Source: Tricholomella constricta (taxonomy: Eukaryota > Basidiomycota > Agaricomycetes > Agaricales > Lyophyllaceae). Taken from it: DNA of 64,000 nucleotides. The notes under the pieces are model-generated. The model was not told the origin of the DNA. It made no database searches and worked only from the letters and a program-made list of their open reading frames with translations. Made by a program: the position numbers and the translations under genes. The stretch spans positions 186,001 to 250,000 of the forward strand of contig JAACJP010000021.1 in assembly GCA_013368375.1 (NCBI GenBank), in the 5' to 3' direction. This document shows, piece after piece, positions 1 through 10,728 of this stretch; position 1 is the first letter of the stretch; the number at the start of each line of letters is the position of its first letter.

Positions 1-23
1 TTAAGTCTAACCACACCCTTACA
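1..23 (+). repeat. 3' end of the Gypsy 5' LTR
   Basis: These 23 bases match 10113-10135 exactly and end in the same terminal CA. The rest of this LTR is outside the window. Confidence 0.85.
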
Positions 24-79
24 GTTTTTTAAACACCCTTACTTCAAGGGAACACCCCTAAAACATTTCAATTCCAAAA

Positions 80-1651
80 ATGTCCAACAAAAAGAAGACT
101 TCGAAACCGAAGCCTTCTGACCAAAACCGGTCGGGATCCGTGGCGCCGGACAATCCGAAGCCGCGAGAAGAGAATCCACCGGGAAGTGGAGTCGCCGGGA
201 GCGGCGACAGAGTGGAGCCTACGCGTGACGTGGCAAAGTCACACCCAGATGATAGAAACTATCATCTAGAGGACGAGCGCAGCAGCGCTCGACCTCAGAG
301 CGCTATCTTGACAAGGCCCGTCAGTATCCGAGAAGGAGGCCCCCAGGGGGGACCCGGTTGGAGCGACCGGAAACCCAAAGAGGAACCCGTATCGGGCACC
401 TCGCAGGAACGCCAGGGCGTGTTTCCTGCGCCCTTCGATAATATATCGAGGAGCTCAGTAAAGATGCGGGATGACGAACATGGTCACCCAGCAATATTTG
501 GCACCAGTGAACTCACTGATGTGCCCGCATCGCGTTCGTCAAAGATGATGTCGACCGCAGCCCGACGAAATCGCCGGGCTGAGAAGAAACCAGCGAAACG
601 AGAAAGCAGCGGAACGCTGCCTTCGTCATCTGTGGTGGATGACCGTGATTTATTAGTGGAAAGCATAGTATTAAACATACGGATGTTTAGCAGGGACGGC
701 ATTATGCCTCCCCGAGATGTGCTAGTTAATCTAGTAAACAACGTGTTTGAAAAATGCGTCGAAGCGACCGGGGGACAATCGGCCCTCCAAAAAGACCAGG
801 AGATAGTAGTAGAATCCATCGTTCTACAACTAAGATCGGGAAGCCGGAAGGGAGTAACTCCCTCCCGGGCACAGCTCAGCTCTCTTGTGGAAGAGGGGCT
901 GAGGACGTATGATGAAGTGTTCGAGCAGGTGGAATCACCACTCGTACAGCAGGAACACGAAGAACCATACCGCCAGGTTGTAACCCAGCGGGACGTAGCC
1001 TTACCATCGTTAGATACGATGGAAGCCGTAAACCAAAGTTTGCGGCAGCCTCGCCAGCAAGACGAGACAAGCTCGCAGGCGCGCAGGAGACACGCGGCCT
1101 ACGAACGGGCGATGAACCCACCCAAGGCGGAACCAGCAGCGACTTCATACAGTCGGACCTGGGATTTATCAGGAGAAGGCCCGACGTCATATAAACGAGG
1201 GCCCTCGTGCGACGACGAAATCGTTACGCACTGCGCAGAACTGCCTAGTGGGCGGGTTACCGAGGCGGTGAGAGGTAGCGGACGCAACAGTGTTGCGACC
1301 ACAAGGCCGCATCCAGACCCACGACTGGAGGCGGCGCACCCAGGCGGATACGGTGGAGAGGAGGACAACTCGGAAGCCGAGGAGAACTCGGAAAGCGAGT
1401 TCGAAGGAGGGCACACTAATGCGCCGCCTGCACCAGTGAGACCGGAATATGGGTCCGGTGGGCGAGGAACGACGACGCCACGCCCAACTCACGCTAGCCA
1501 CCCAACGGGCGGCTGGGATGGACGGAGTAATCCGCCGAACAACCCACAGTACTACAGGGGAATACGACTACCTAGTCGTACTACGGGGGAATACGACTAC
1601 CTAGTCGTACTCCGGGGGTACACTATGGAGGAGGCCAGCAGCAGTTGGTAA
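80..1651 (+). pseudogene. Gypsy gag, disordered N-terminal part
   Basis: The 523-codon frame starts at an ATG 57 nt after the LTR end. It encodes a Lys/Arg/Glu/Pro/Ser-rich, mostly disordered protein with two related helical stretches around residues 195-225 and 245-275. No catalytic motif is visible. It ends just after two copies of a 29-bp tandem duplication. Because 29 is not a multiple of three, the duplication throws the frame. Removing one copy would place this ORF in frame with the gag ORF that begins near 1645, so the ancestral gag was probably one protein of about 1,030 residues. The role as a gag N-terminal region is inferred from position. Confidence 0.75.
1557..1618 (+). repeat. 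29-bp tandem duplication causing the gag frameshift
   Basis: Two adjacent copies begin at 1561 and 1590 (period 29). Copy 1 in the upstream frame and copy 2 in the downstream frame both read IRLPSRT, as expected if one copy is new. Confidence 0.9.
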
Positions 1652-3198
1652 CTCCACAACGGCCGGTAAGGTCGTTCGGGGCGAGCGGACTGCAGCGCCA
1701 AGGAGAGTATCTCCTGAAAGTGCATGGTCGATACCATGCAACGATTGATGAAAAGTTGGATAGCATTATAGCTATGCAACAGGGAGGAGCGAGGCCTGGA
1801 GCACTGCGAGTGCCCATGCCCGAGGAATATAATGGGGCGCCAAGTATGGAAGAATTCGATACATGGCTATATAGTGTGCTCCGCTGGATGGAGATCAACC
1901 AGCTTGGGGGACAGGACCGGGAGCGAGAGCGAATCTCGTACGCAGGGATGTACCTCAAGGGTGCCGCCGCTGTGTGGTTTACGGACAACGTCGACGGTAT
2001 TCACCGGCGACGTCGAGACTGGACGTTCAAGGACGTCATTACCGGATTATATGACCGGTTTATTCATGAAGCATCGTTGCAGGATGCTTATGTAGGGTTC
2101 GAACGCGCTGTGTATAGCGCAGATGGCGGAATAAATGAATTCTTCCATCAATTAAAGAGATATGCGGAACGGATGGTAATGCCACCCGACCCGTATACAT
2201 TCAAACGGCGGTTTATGACCGGTATCCCAAGATACCTGCGCAAGGAAATCTTGAACAGGGGATTCACGGCGGAGACGTCGCGAATGCGAGAAATACTCGA
2301 AGCTGGGCTCAAAATTGAGCAGGCAAACCGAGTACTTCGCGGATACGATGATTATGAGGCAGTAGCCCGAAAATCATCGGAAAAGAAGGATACCGCTGTA
2401 GCGCGGGCTCCAACGAGAACGTACGAGGGTGGGAGCCGACCACCCTACAAGCCGACAGGTCCGGGAGGACAACGGTCAGAACCGAAATCGGACGGTAAGA
2501 AACCGCCAGCAACGCCTGCGAAGGGCGTAGACAGAGGGACGAAGCCCTCAGGCGAGAAGCGGCTAGCCTGCTTCGATTGCGGCAGCCTGGAGCATTTTGC
2601 GAGAAGCCGCAAGTGCCCCAAGAACAAGGGCAGCACTGCGCGACTGAACGCGGTGCGGGATATCGTGGACGATACGTCGGACACGGAAGTGGCTGGACGC
2701 AGCCACGATGTACGATGCAGCGGCGAACGACCAGCAGAAACGGCGCCCGTAGAACCAGAAGAGAGCGAGACGCCCCTTCTGGGGGAGCAATATGAGTCCG
2801 AAGGGGAGGACTATGCGTTGGAACAGTACGAGGAGTACGGTTCCGACAACGACAGAGACACAGTCGAACGACTGTGTTTCGGGAGGACCCTCGAGGATGA
2901 CTCGGGGGAGGAGGGACTTCCACTATTAGTGGAAGTCAGTGATAGTGAGTCGGAAGACGAGGGAGAGGCCGCACAGATGTTCGCGGCGAATACAGCGGCT
3001 GGGACGGGGACGGGAACCCGACCCATTGTGGTTAAGAAGTCTACACGACTTCTTAAACGTCCAACGCGCAAAGCGCAGGAGCGCCAATGCTTTACGGCAT
3101 TGGTAGAAATTAATGGGCTGAAAGCTTTCACCCTATTTGACTCGGGATGCACGGCGGAGGCTGTGTCCCCCGAATTTGCCAAAGTGGCGAAAATGTGA
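1645..3198 (+). pseudogene. Gypsy gag core, zinc knuckle and start of protease
   Basis: The frame is open upstream through the second 29-bp copy, so the first codon here (TTG) is not a real start. It encodes a retrotransposon-gag domain (residues about 50-220, with a WL..V..WMEIN and KGAAAVWF core). A basic linker follows, then a zinc knuckle near residue 305 (C-x2-C-x4-H, with six rather than four residues before the last Cys). An acidic region precedes the aspartic protease start with the active-site triplet DSG (LFDSGCT). The frame stops at 3196-3198 a few residues after the catalytic Asp, while the rest of the protease continues in the next frame. A small net deletion is the likeliest cause. 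Confidence 0.88.
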
Positions 3199-5599
3199 AC
3201 TGGAGGAAGTGGTGCCACTACAGTTGGGAACGAAGGGTAGTCGATCAGTGATCAACTACGGAACGACAGTCCCAATGAAGTATGAGGCGATAGATGCGCA
3301 AGTTTACTTTGATATAGTAAACTTGGATAAATACGACGCTATTATTGGCGTCGCATTGATGAGGCAGCTGGAAATCGAACTGGATTTCCGGCATAACTGT
3401 GTTCGGATAAGCGGGAGTCCTGCTCCGACGTTTACGGTCGAGGAGGAGACCCGAGAAATGGCGCGACGAAGCGCATTGAGGCGCAGCGACGCAGGGTATG
3501 GTCAGGAATGACTACTGCGGGAAGGCAGAGTGCGCGTGGTCGACGATGTAGACGAGCGACCACGGTATCGGGGACTGGCAACGAGCGAGCCTCTGATAGT
3601 GTGTAACGACGAACGGTCGGACACAGACGGGAGGGGGTTGGGAATAACCCCGGAAGAGAAGCCGAGCGAAGGCACGCGGACGTCGGAAGGGCGACGGCGA
3701 GTGAGGATCGAGGAGGAGGAGGACGTGGATGCGCCCACTCCGGGAACGGAATTACCGAGGTCATTCCCGGTAATCATGGAGGACGACGATGTGTTGTCGA
3801 CCGAAGACATTGAAAGAATGGTGGACGAAGCACCCGACATTCTTAGAAGCGGACGAAGCCGCTACCACACACTGAAGGATCTGCGCGAACTCGAGGAGAT
3901 CATACAGGAATTTACAAGGACGCAGTACCCGGAACGGGTACCACGGGAAGCAATACGGGCGGTATTCCCGGTAATACCGGAAGTGGATGATCCGTTTACG
4001 GATGAGCACGTCAGCGAGTCGCTGCGTGCGGTGACGGAGAGACACCAAAAGCGGGTAGCTCAGATGGGCGCCCTTACAGAGGAGGATATCCCGAGATTGC
4101 GGGACGCATGGATGGAGTCCTGTAAGGACATCATGAATGGGGTACCGGAGGAACTACCTCCGGTACGAGGGGTTAATCACCACATTAATCTCGTCGACGA
4201 TGACAAGCAGTACCATTACCACTTGCCACGGTGCCCGGATTCACTTCGGACACAACTGATGGAGAAGATCGCGCGGTACACACGCGCGGGATGGTGGGAG
4301 TCGGTGCAGACGTCACAAGCTGCACCAATGCTTTGTATACCAAAGAAAGATGGCCGACTGCGAACAGCAGTCGACGGTCGGAAAAGGAATGCGAACACGA
4401 TTAAGGACGTGACGCCGTTCCTGGACCAGGACCAGATCCGACTGGATGTGGCACGAGCAAAAATTCGATCAAAAATCGATTTTTCGGATGCATACGAGCA
4501 AGTACGCGTCCATCCGCCGGACGTGCGCAAAAGCGCGTTCGCAACTGTGTTTGGCACATTCGTGAGCCACACAATGCAGATAGGGGACTGTAACGCGCCA
4601 GCGACGTTTCAGAGAGTCATGACGATGATATTTCGAGACTTTATCGGAATATTTCTACATGTATACTTGGACGACTTGTTCGTATACAGCGCTACGGTAG
4701 ACGAGCACGAGAAGCATCTCAAGCTCGTTTTTGACAAGATAAGGGAGAACAAGTTCTACCTTAAGAAGGAAAAGTGTGAACTTTACTCCGATAAAGTCGA
4801 TTGCCTAGGGCATGTAATCGACGACAAGGGATTGCACGCGACAGCGGACAAGATGGCGCGTATCCGCGAATGGCGGAGACCGCGAAACTACGGCGATATC
4901 CAGAGATTTCTGGGTCTTGTACAGTATCTGGCGCACTTTCTGCCAGATATATCGTCGTATACGACACCACTGTCAGCAATGACACAGAATGGACAGGCCT
5001 TCGCATGGAGGCCCATCCACGAGTCATGCTTTCAAGCAATTAAGGACGCGTGTTGCAAAACACCTGTCCTGGTGCCATTGGACCATAGCAAGGATGAACC
5101 CATATGGGTTATCTGCGACGTGTCGGTATCCGGCGTGGGCGCAATGTACGGACAGGGACCGACATGGCAGACATGCAGGCCAGCGGGATTTATGTCCCGC
5201 AAATTTACGGATGCTCAAAGACACTATCGTGTGTTCGAGCAAGAGACGATAGCGATACTAGAAGCCCTCCTTAAGTGGGAGGATAAGCTTATAGGGTACC
5301 GCATACATGTGGTAACCGACCACAAGGCACTGGAGTTCTTCCAGACGCAGAGGCGGCTATCTAGCCGCCAGACGAGATGGATGGAATATCTATCTTGCTT
5401 TGACTTTGACATTCGTTATGTCAAAGGATCACTAAATAAAGTAGCGGATGCGCTGTCCAGATATCATGAGAGTGATGTCTGGGATGACAGATTTACGATG
5501 AACGACTACGTTAACGCAGACGTTCGACTCGACCCAAGACACGACGACTTGCCGTGGGATAGGGTACGAGAAGTGGTGGATAAGGTCGTGGAACGATAG
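3183..5599 (+). pseudogene. Gypsy pol: end of protease, reverse transcriptase and RNase H
   Basis: One frame carries the protease C-terminal half (YDAIIG motif near 3336), a linker, the reverse transcriptase and the RNase H. The RT active site YLDD is at 4664-4675, followed by the connection domain. RNase H begins near 5115 and runs to LNKVADALSR near 5450. An in-frame TGA at 3509-3511 splits protease from RT, and a TAG at 5597-5599 splits RNase H from integrase. The TGA lies in a context compatible with loss of a CGA codon, and the TAG with CAG or TGG. The catalytic motifs are retained, so decay is through stops rather than active-site loss. Confidence 0.9.
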
Positions 5600-7418
5600 A
5601 TCCAGCAAAAAGCATTCAAGCAGGAGCACAGCAGAATAGCGGTGCTCCGGGATTTGGTGCAAGAGCGAGATGTGAGGGCGGCAGAGCTAGCGGCTGCCGC
5701 TGAGAACGGCGACGCGGGGGAGTCGGTCGCGAACAGTGCGGACGACCCCACCGTATTTCAGTCTCGGGAACGCGGAGCGGACCTGAGAGCGACAGTCAAG
5801 AACGGGGAGGGGAATGAGATATTCCTCTCCGCGGTGAAAGCGGGGTACGAGACGGACCCGCTGTTTAAAAAGATAGTGAGCGCACCCGCTCAGCATCCAT
5901 CCTTTCGGGTAAAGGAAGGACTGGTGTGGGGGAAGAATAGAGGCGGAGAGGAGGTGCTATGCATCCCCTCCGCAAAGAACGGGGCACAATCACTGCACGG
6001 GCAAGTAATTGAACGTGCGCACCGAGTAGTGGGCCACTTCGGTCCACAACGAACCGCCGACTATGTGCGATGGTAGTACTGGTGGCCACGACTTCAGCGT
6101 GAAGTCGAGGCGTTTTGCGCGTCCTGCCAGACGTGTATAACGACGAAAGGAGAGTACCGAGCACCGGTGGGGCTGGTGCACTCGTTACCGATACCCACGA
6201 AGCCATGGGAGTCGATCGGGATGGACTTTGTAGGTCCGTTCCCGGAAGTGGATGGATACAACTACTTGTGGGTAGTGGTATGCCGGATGACGTCCCAGGT
6301 GCACCTAGTACCACTGAATACGAGAACGACGGCGTCACAGCTGTCGTGGATTTACATGAGGGAGGTAGTGCGACTGCACGGTCTCCCGAGCTCGATCGTA
6401 TGCGACCGGGACCCCAAGTTCACATCCAAGTGGTGGAAGGAACTACACCGACTGATGGGGTCGACGCTATTGATGTCTACAGCGTTCCATCCTCAGACGG
6501 ATGGTGCCACAGAGAGGGCGAATCGGTCGATCGTGCAGATCATCCGATCATGTATACGACCAGACCAGAGGGACTGGGTCGTAGCGCTGCCGATGGTCGA
6601 ATTCGCAATTAATTCGAGTATTAGCGCGGCAACGGGGTTCGCCCCGTTTGAGGTTAATCACGGCTATATGCCAACGGTGATGACGAAGATCGACCCGGGG
6701 ACGAAAGCGCCACCGGGGGTTCAGGAGTTCGCAGCGAATGCGCTGCGAAACATGGCAGCGGCGCACGACGCGATTATCGCGGCACGCACATTTCAGCGAC
6801 ACCACGCGAACACGCGGAGGAGACCTGATCCAGTGATAGGTAAGGACGACCTTGTCTATCTATCAACGGATAACCTGTCCCTACCGTCCGGGAGGGCGGG
6901 TAAACTACTACCTAAATACGTGGGCCCGTACAGGGTCCTCGAGGTGTTTCCGGAGACGTCCAACTATGTGTTGGAGTTACCAGAAGCTCTTAGGAAGCGC
7001 AGGATACACCCGCGTTTCCATATATCGAGGATTCGCCCACATCAGGCGAATGACGACACTCTGTTTCCTAACAGAGCGACGCCGGAGGCCTATGATTTTG
7101 GGGCCCCCGACGAAACCGAGATACTATGTCGACGAAATTGTCGGGCATCAGTGGACCGGGAAGGAGGTGTCCTTCCTGGTCAAGTGGACAATGGGCGACT
7201 CTACATGGGAGCCGCTCAAGACATGTGAGGAGCTCGAAGCGCTGGACAGCTACCTCGAACTCATTGGGGTGAAGGACTGGACAGCCCTTCCCCGGCGGGC
7301 GACGGTGACGATGCGCGCTAAGACGGGGGCGCGACGAATGGCGTCGAGACATACGGCCCGCGAGGGCGCAGTCACGGGACCGAACAGGTCTCAGAGTGGG
7401 AAGAAAAAACCGGCATAA
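5600..7418 (+). pseudogene. Gypsy pol: integrase and chromodomain
   Basis: This continues the pol frame. The HHCC zinc-binding region (H..H near 6020-6040, C..C near 6120-6135) is cut by an in-frame TAG at 6074-6076, where a Trp or similar is expected before YWWPR. The DDE core follows: Asp in GMDFVGPFP (about 6219), Asp in CDRDPKF (about 6400), and Glu in DGATERANR (about 6505). After the GPY/F-like region the frame changes near 7110-7125. The next frame reads a chromodomain (YYVDEIVGHQW to STWEPL, about 7122-7220) and stops at 7416-7418. The chromodomain is the element's presumed chromatin-targeting module. Confidence 0.9.
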
Positions 7419-7480
7419 GCCGAGCGTCACAAACACGACAGTGTGACGTGTTGAGATTTTTTCTTCAGCACCATCAACCG

Positions 7481-9730
7481 ATGGAGCGACCACCGCGCGA
7501 TGACCGACCAGACAGGCCGGACCACCCAATGGGTGGTCCCGATAACAACGACAATGCAAGGGGCGGAAGAGAATTCCGTCCCAGAGACAGCCGACGGGAT
7601 GGGGAGCGTGACCGAAAGCGGTCGCGATCCCCAACGAGAGGACGTGAACGGTCCCGAGAGAGGGATAGCGGTGGCAGATACCTGTCGCCGCAACGAGAGA
7701 GTGGGAGTGGCCGCGCGCGAGAGCGCTCACGGTCAGTGGAACAAGCAGCGAGCGCAAGCGAGCTGAGGTGGACCTACAATGAGCAGGTCAACCTGATCAG
7801 TCACCCGAGAGGGTGTACGACGTGCACGGCGTATGCAGCGCACATGCTGATGGATTCCATCACGGAAGCGGAGGGCTTACAGAGAGCCCACCGCAAGCAG
7901 AAGGAACATATTAAGAGCGCCGACTTGGCAGCTCTTAAGGTTGAGAGGGAGGACTTGCGCAACAAGTTGCGGTCCTTCGATACGGATTATCGACGCTTGT
8001 GCGCCGATTATGATGAGCTTCGCGAGCAGTTCTATGCTCGCAAAAACGAGTGTAGGGAGCTGCGCGGGCAGTTGGAGGCTCGCGACAAGGAAGATGGAGG
8101 CGGGAAGCGAAAGCGCTCCCGCACCGACGACGGTGAAACCATCGCGTCGTACGAGGCAGGACCGACATCGTCGAGACTGTCTCCAGCGAGTCAGCTGCCG
8201 GTCAGACTACCGGCAGAACATGAGGATACAGACGCCAGTCATGGCGACTATATGGATATCGATGTGGGGACGTACCCGACCCCTGTCGAGGCGTACGGGG
8301 TATCCGCGCCCGTCGGGGCGCAGAATACGATGCCGGCCATTTGTAGGCCGGCGCCAGTCAACCTGGTGGCGCCGTTGGGGTCTACGGACCACATCAGGCT
8401 ACCCGGCGGGGCTCATCTGAGCGCCGTCGATCATACGCTCCGATTTGGGAAGCGAGCGCAACGCGCCGCCGAGAATGAGCGAATGGGGCTGCCTCCCCCG
8501 CGGATGGGGATGCCTGCAGGAGGAACCGGGATGCCCGCGTCAGCGGGAGAGCTGGAGGCGTGGATAGCCGCAGCCAATATCCCAGGCAACGAGTTTGCGT
8601 TGCAGCGAATGAAAGCATTCGTTGCAGTCTGCCAGCAGATTGCAGACGCCAACCGCACAGAGGTGATGCGGTCGGCAATGACACAATGGCGACTCCCTAC
8701 ATGGGCGAAGGCAAAGCAGGCTGCCGTGACGGCGAAGTACGCCGTGGGCAAGGGGCCGAAACCTGTGAAGGTTCCGAACCCGAACTATGGTGACCCAGCG
8801 GAGACCTGGGCAGCATGGTTGTACCGGAATCGGGCAACCATCATTAACAATGGCCGACCCCAGTATCCGGGGACGGTAGTAGGACCTGGGGGAGTGTCCT
8901 TGACGCACATTCGCGGCATGAACATCATCATGCCACGCGCGCCGAGGCGTGTTGCCGACCTGGCGGCAATGAGGAATCGAACTCGATTCCTCCAAATGGC
9001 CTGTGAGTTGATGGGTACAGTGAATCTGTACCGCAACACGCTGCAATTGCTCGGAAGGAGCGTTGCAGAAGTCGAGACAGTCGAGCGGTTCGCACAGCCG
9101 CTCGACAATGTGACAATGGAAGACATCACCGCATTTTTCGCTCAACAAGGAGTAAGCGTCGAACGTTTCGTCGACGCTCAGCCTTTCGGGATGGAGTGGC
9201 TCCGGGATTACCAGGGCGGCCACACCGAGGATCCCGAGGCCAGTGCCGTGTTTTCACGGATGGCCAACTATGCCTTGACCCAGCATGACTGGACTCAAGA
9301 CATGTTGCCGGGGGAAGCGACGTGGTGGTATCCACCATCACGACGAACTAACGTGCCAGTAGCTGGCGCGAGTGGAGTATCGATGATGTCGATGTCCAGT
9401 ATAGCAGGGTCATCGGCCGTAGGGTCGGTGACCGCGTCAAGAACGCCGTTGACGGTGGCACACCAGTTGACGGCGGGAGTCCGGGCGGCCCTGAACTATG
9501 GGTCATCCGAGGCCGGACCCTCGGGGTCAGGCGCGGGGCCGTCGGGAAGTGCGACGACCTCAGGAGTAGCAACAGCGGCGGCGGTATCGGCGCCCACACC
9601 AGGTCTCGGGGCTGGGGTGGGCAGTGTAAACGAAGGGCCACCCGCAAACACGGGGGGGCCCAGTGACCAGATGCAGGGGACTGGCGGAGAGGTGCCAGAC
9701 GACCCCATGGACGGCTCGGTCTCAGGGTGA
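7481..9730 (+). CDS. Gypsy third ORF: RS-rich, coiled-coil protein of unknown function
   Basis: An intact frame of about 750 codons lies on the element's own strand between pol and the polypurine tract. The first ATG is at 7481; the frame is open slightly upstream. Visible parts are an Arg/Asp/Ser-rich N-terminal region with RS/RD dipeptides (about residues 10-95), a short Cys motif (HPRGCTTC), a charged heptad-rich probable coiled coil (about 130-210), a basic patch, a more ordered helical region (about 350-610), and a Gly/Ser/Pro/Thr-rich tail. No signal peptide or membrane segment is seen, so it does not look like an envelope protein. I do not recognise the family. An RNA-binding or nuclear-targeting accessory role is only a guess. 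It is the one undamaged ORF in this copy. Confidence 0.8.
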   Translation: MERPPRDDRPDRPDHPMGGPDNNDNARGGREFRPRDSRRDGERDRKRSRSPTRGRERSRERDSGGRYLSPQRESGSGRARERSRSVEQAASASELRWTYNEQVNLISHPRGCTTCTAYAAHMLMDSITEAEGLQRAHRKQKEHIKSADLAALKVEREDLRNKLRSFDTDYRRLCADYDELREQFYARKNECRELRGQLEARDKEDGGGKRKRSRTDDGETIASYEAGPTSSRLSPASQLPVRLPAEHEDTDASHGDYMDIDVGTYPTPVEAYGVSAPVGAQNTMPAICRPAPVNLVAPLGSTDHIRLPGGAHLSAVDHTLRFGKRAQRAAENERMGLPPPRMGMPAGGTGMPASAGELEAWIAAANIPGNEFALQRMKAFVAVCQQIADANRTEVMRSAMTQWRLPTWAKAKQAAVTAKYAVGKGPKPVKVPNPNYGDPAETWAAWLYRNRATIINNGRPQYPGTVVGPGGVSLTHIRGMNIIMPRAPRRVADLAAMRNRTRFLQMACELMGTVNLYRNTLQLLGRSVAEVETVERFAQPLDNVTMEDITAFFAQQGVSVERFVDAQPFGMEWLRDYQGGHTEDPEASAVFSRMANYALTQHDWTQDMLPGEATWWYPPSRRTNVPVAGASGVSMMSMSSIAGSSAVGSVTASRTPLTVAHQLTAGVRAALNYGSSEAGPSGSGAGPSGSATTSGVATAAAVSAPTPGLGAGVGSVNEGPPANTGGPSDQMQGTGGEVPDDPMDGSVSG

Positions 9731-9907
9731 GCACCGTCGTGGTTGGAGGACGGCGAGGTGGAGGGCGCGGCGTGAGGGGCGGGACGACAGTACCACCCGC
9801 GAAAAAAAAAAAAAAAAATTCAGACATATAAAGGTATATGTCTATAGCCATAGAGAACACGATGGTGGACTTACACAAGTCTACTATCCAAACAACGGAA
9901 TTGGGAA

Positions 9908-9943
9908 TAGATCGAGCCGGGGGCTCGATCTAGAGGGGGAGAG
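9908..9943 (+). other. Palindrome abutting the Gypsy polypurine tract
   Basis: Perfect 11-bp arms (9908-9918 and 9922-9932) with a 3-nt spacer sit directly against the purine run (9932-9943) that precedes the 3' LTR. The purine run is the expected plus-strand primer. Whether the hairpin acts in priming or packaging is unknown. Confidence 0.7.
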
Positions 9944-10135
9944 TGTAACGGGCGTTACCGAATATGGTAGCGATCATTGTTTGTCTTTGTTTATTTCTAA
10001 AGGTGCTGGCCATATATAGCCAGCACCTCTGTATTATATAATCTTTAGACTTATACATACCTACATCTACACACAATCCAATCAGTGGTCGTGTTTAGTT
10101 TGGTGTGAACTCTTAAGTCTAACCACACCCTTACA
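9944..10135 (+). repeat. Gypsy 3' LTR (192 bp)
   Basis: It begins TGTAACGG directly after the polypurine tract and ends CCTTACA, giving TG...CA ends. The last 23 bases match window bases 1-23. TATATA and TATATAA strings near 10012-10040 could serve as core promoter. Confidence 0.9.
10001..10028 (+). promoter_or_regulatory. Perfect hairpin with a TATA loop inside the LTR
   Basis: Ten-base arms (10001-10010, AGGTGCTGGC; 10019-10028, its complement) enclose the loop CATATATA. The TATA string in the loop could be the LTR promoter, or the hairpin could act near the RNA 3' end. Function is inferred. Confidence 0.55.
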
Positions 10136-10728
10136 CAGAGGCTGCAAATGATTCTTCAACAATCCTTACACCACTGGAGGCTGCAGAAGTTTTGGCACAT
10201 GCAACATCACTTGTAGACGTGGAGTACACTGCATTGCTTTCCTATCTTCAGCAAACTGGCCAACCATACCGTGCTTTCGATAACTTTCCACACCCTCCCA
10301 ACTCCAGAATTCTACCTCCTCATGTCCAGCAAGCTTCACATGTGAACCGTGACGGATGCACCTTTAGCTGCATCCAGTCTCACGTAGGAAATAGTGCCGT
10401 ACGGTATTATAACCCCTTGATGCAATCTCACAGCACTGGCTACATCAAGAGGATTTGGAAGATGCCGCTGGAGTCAATGCTGCGCACATTCATAATTATA
10501 TGCCCACATCGTTTGCTTTCTCCTGAAGAAGAGAGACAAGCTCCATTCCCTCATTATCCTGGATTTCTGGTACGCCTTGTGGATGCCATGCCTTCGAATC
10601 AGCTGGTCATTGTTGAGCCCAACCACATTATATGTCATTTAACCACTCTCCATCGGAAAGTAGGTACATATGGTATTGCTAAAGATACTCTAGTAGTTTG
10701 CTGGGCTCTAAATCGAGGTCGCCGTTGA
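10136..10728 (+). pseudogene. C-terminal fragment of an unknown ORF split by the Gypsy element
   Basis: The frame is open from the LTR junction to a TGA at 10726-10728 and has no convincing start codon of its own, so it is the downstream part of a gene whose upstream part must lie before base 1. The roughly 195 residues contain the patterns GNSAVRYYNP, QAPFPHYPGF and IICHL, and end CWALNRGRR. I do not recognise the family. The layout resembles C-terminal tails of transposon-encoded proteins in mushrooms, but this is an impression only. Nothing shows that the fragment is expressed. Confidence 0.5.

Larger units (their letters stand above)
1..10135 (+). mobile_element. Ty3/Gypsy chromovirus, decayed, with an extra third ORF
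   Basis: The order is LTR end, gag, protease, reverse transcriptase, RNase H, integrase, chromodomain, extra ORF, polypurine tract, LTR. RT before integrase makes it Ty3/Gypsy, and the chromodomain after the integrase makes it a chromovirus. The first 23 bases of the window recur exactly as the last 23 bases of the 3' LTR (10113-10135), so the 5' LTR lies almost wholly upstream of base 1. Gag and pol carry at least two frameshifts in gag-protease, three in-frame stops in pol and one frameshift before the chromodomain, so this copy should not be autonomous. The flanking ORF at 10136-10728 is open up to the LTR, so the element probably landed in a gene. The target-site duplication cannot be checked because the 5' side is missing. 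Confidence 0.93.

Noticed and set aside
2309..2923. 204-codon minus-strand frame in Gypsy gag
   Set aside because: Antisense of the gag zinc-knuckle region, low complexity.
3509..6076. RIP-type mutation of the Gypsy element
   Set aside because: Only three stop codons to judge by, in mixed contexts; the copy otherwise keeps a high GC content.
5865..6338. 157-codon minus-strand frame in the integrase
   Set aside because: Shadow of the pol frame on the opposite strand.
7448..9730. Gypsy third ORF as an envelope gene
   Set aside because: No signal peptide, transmembrane segment or Cys-rich ectodomain is visible.
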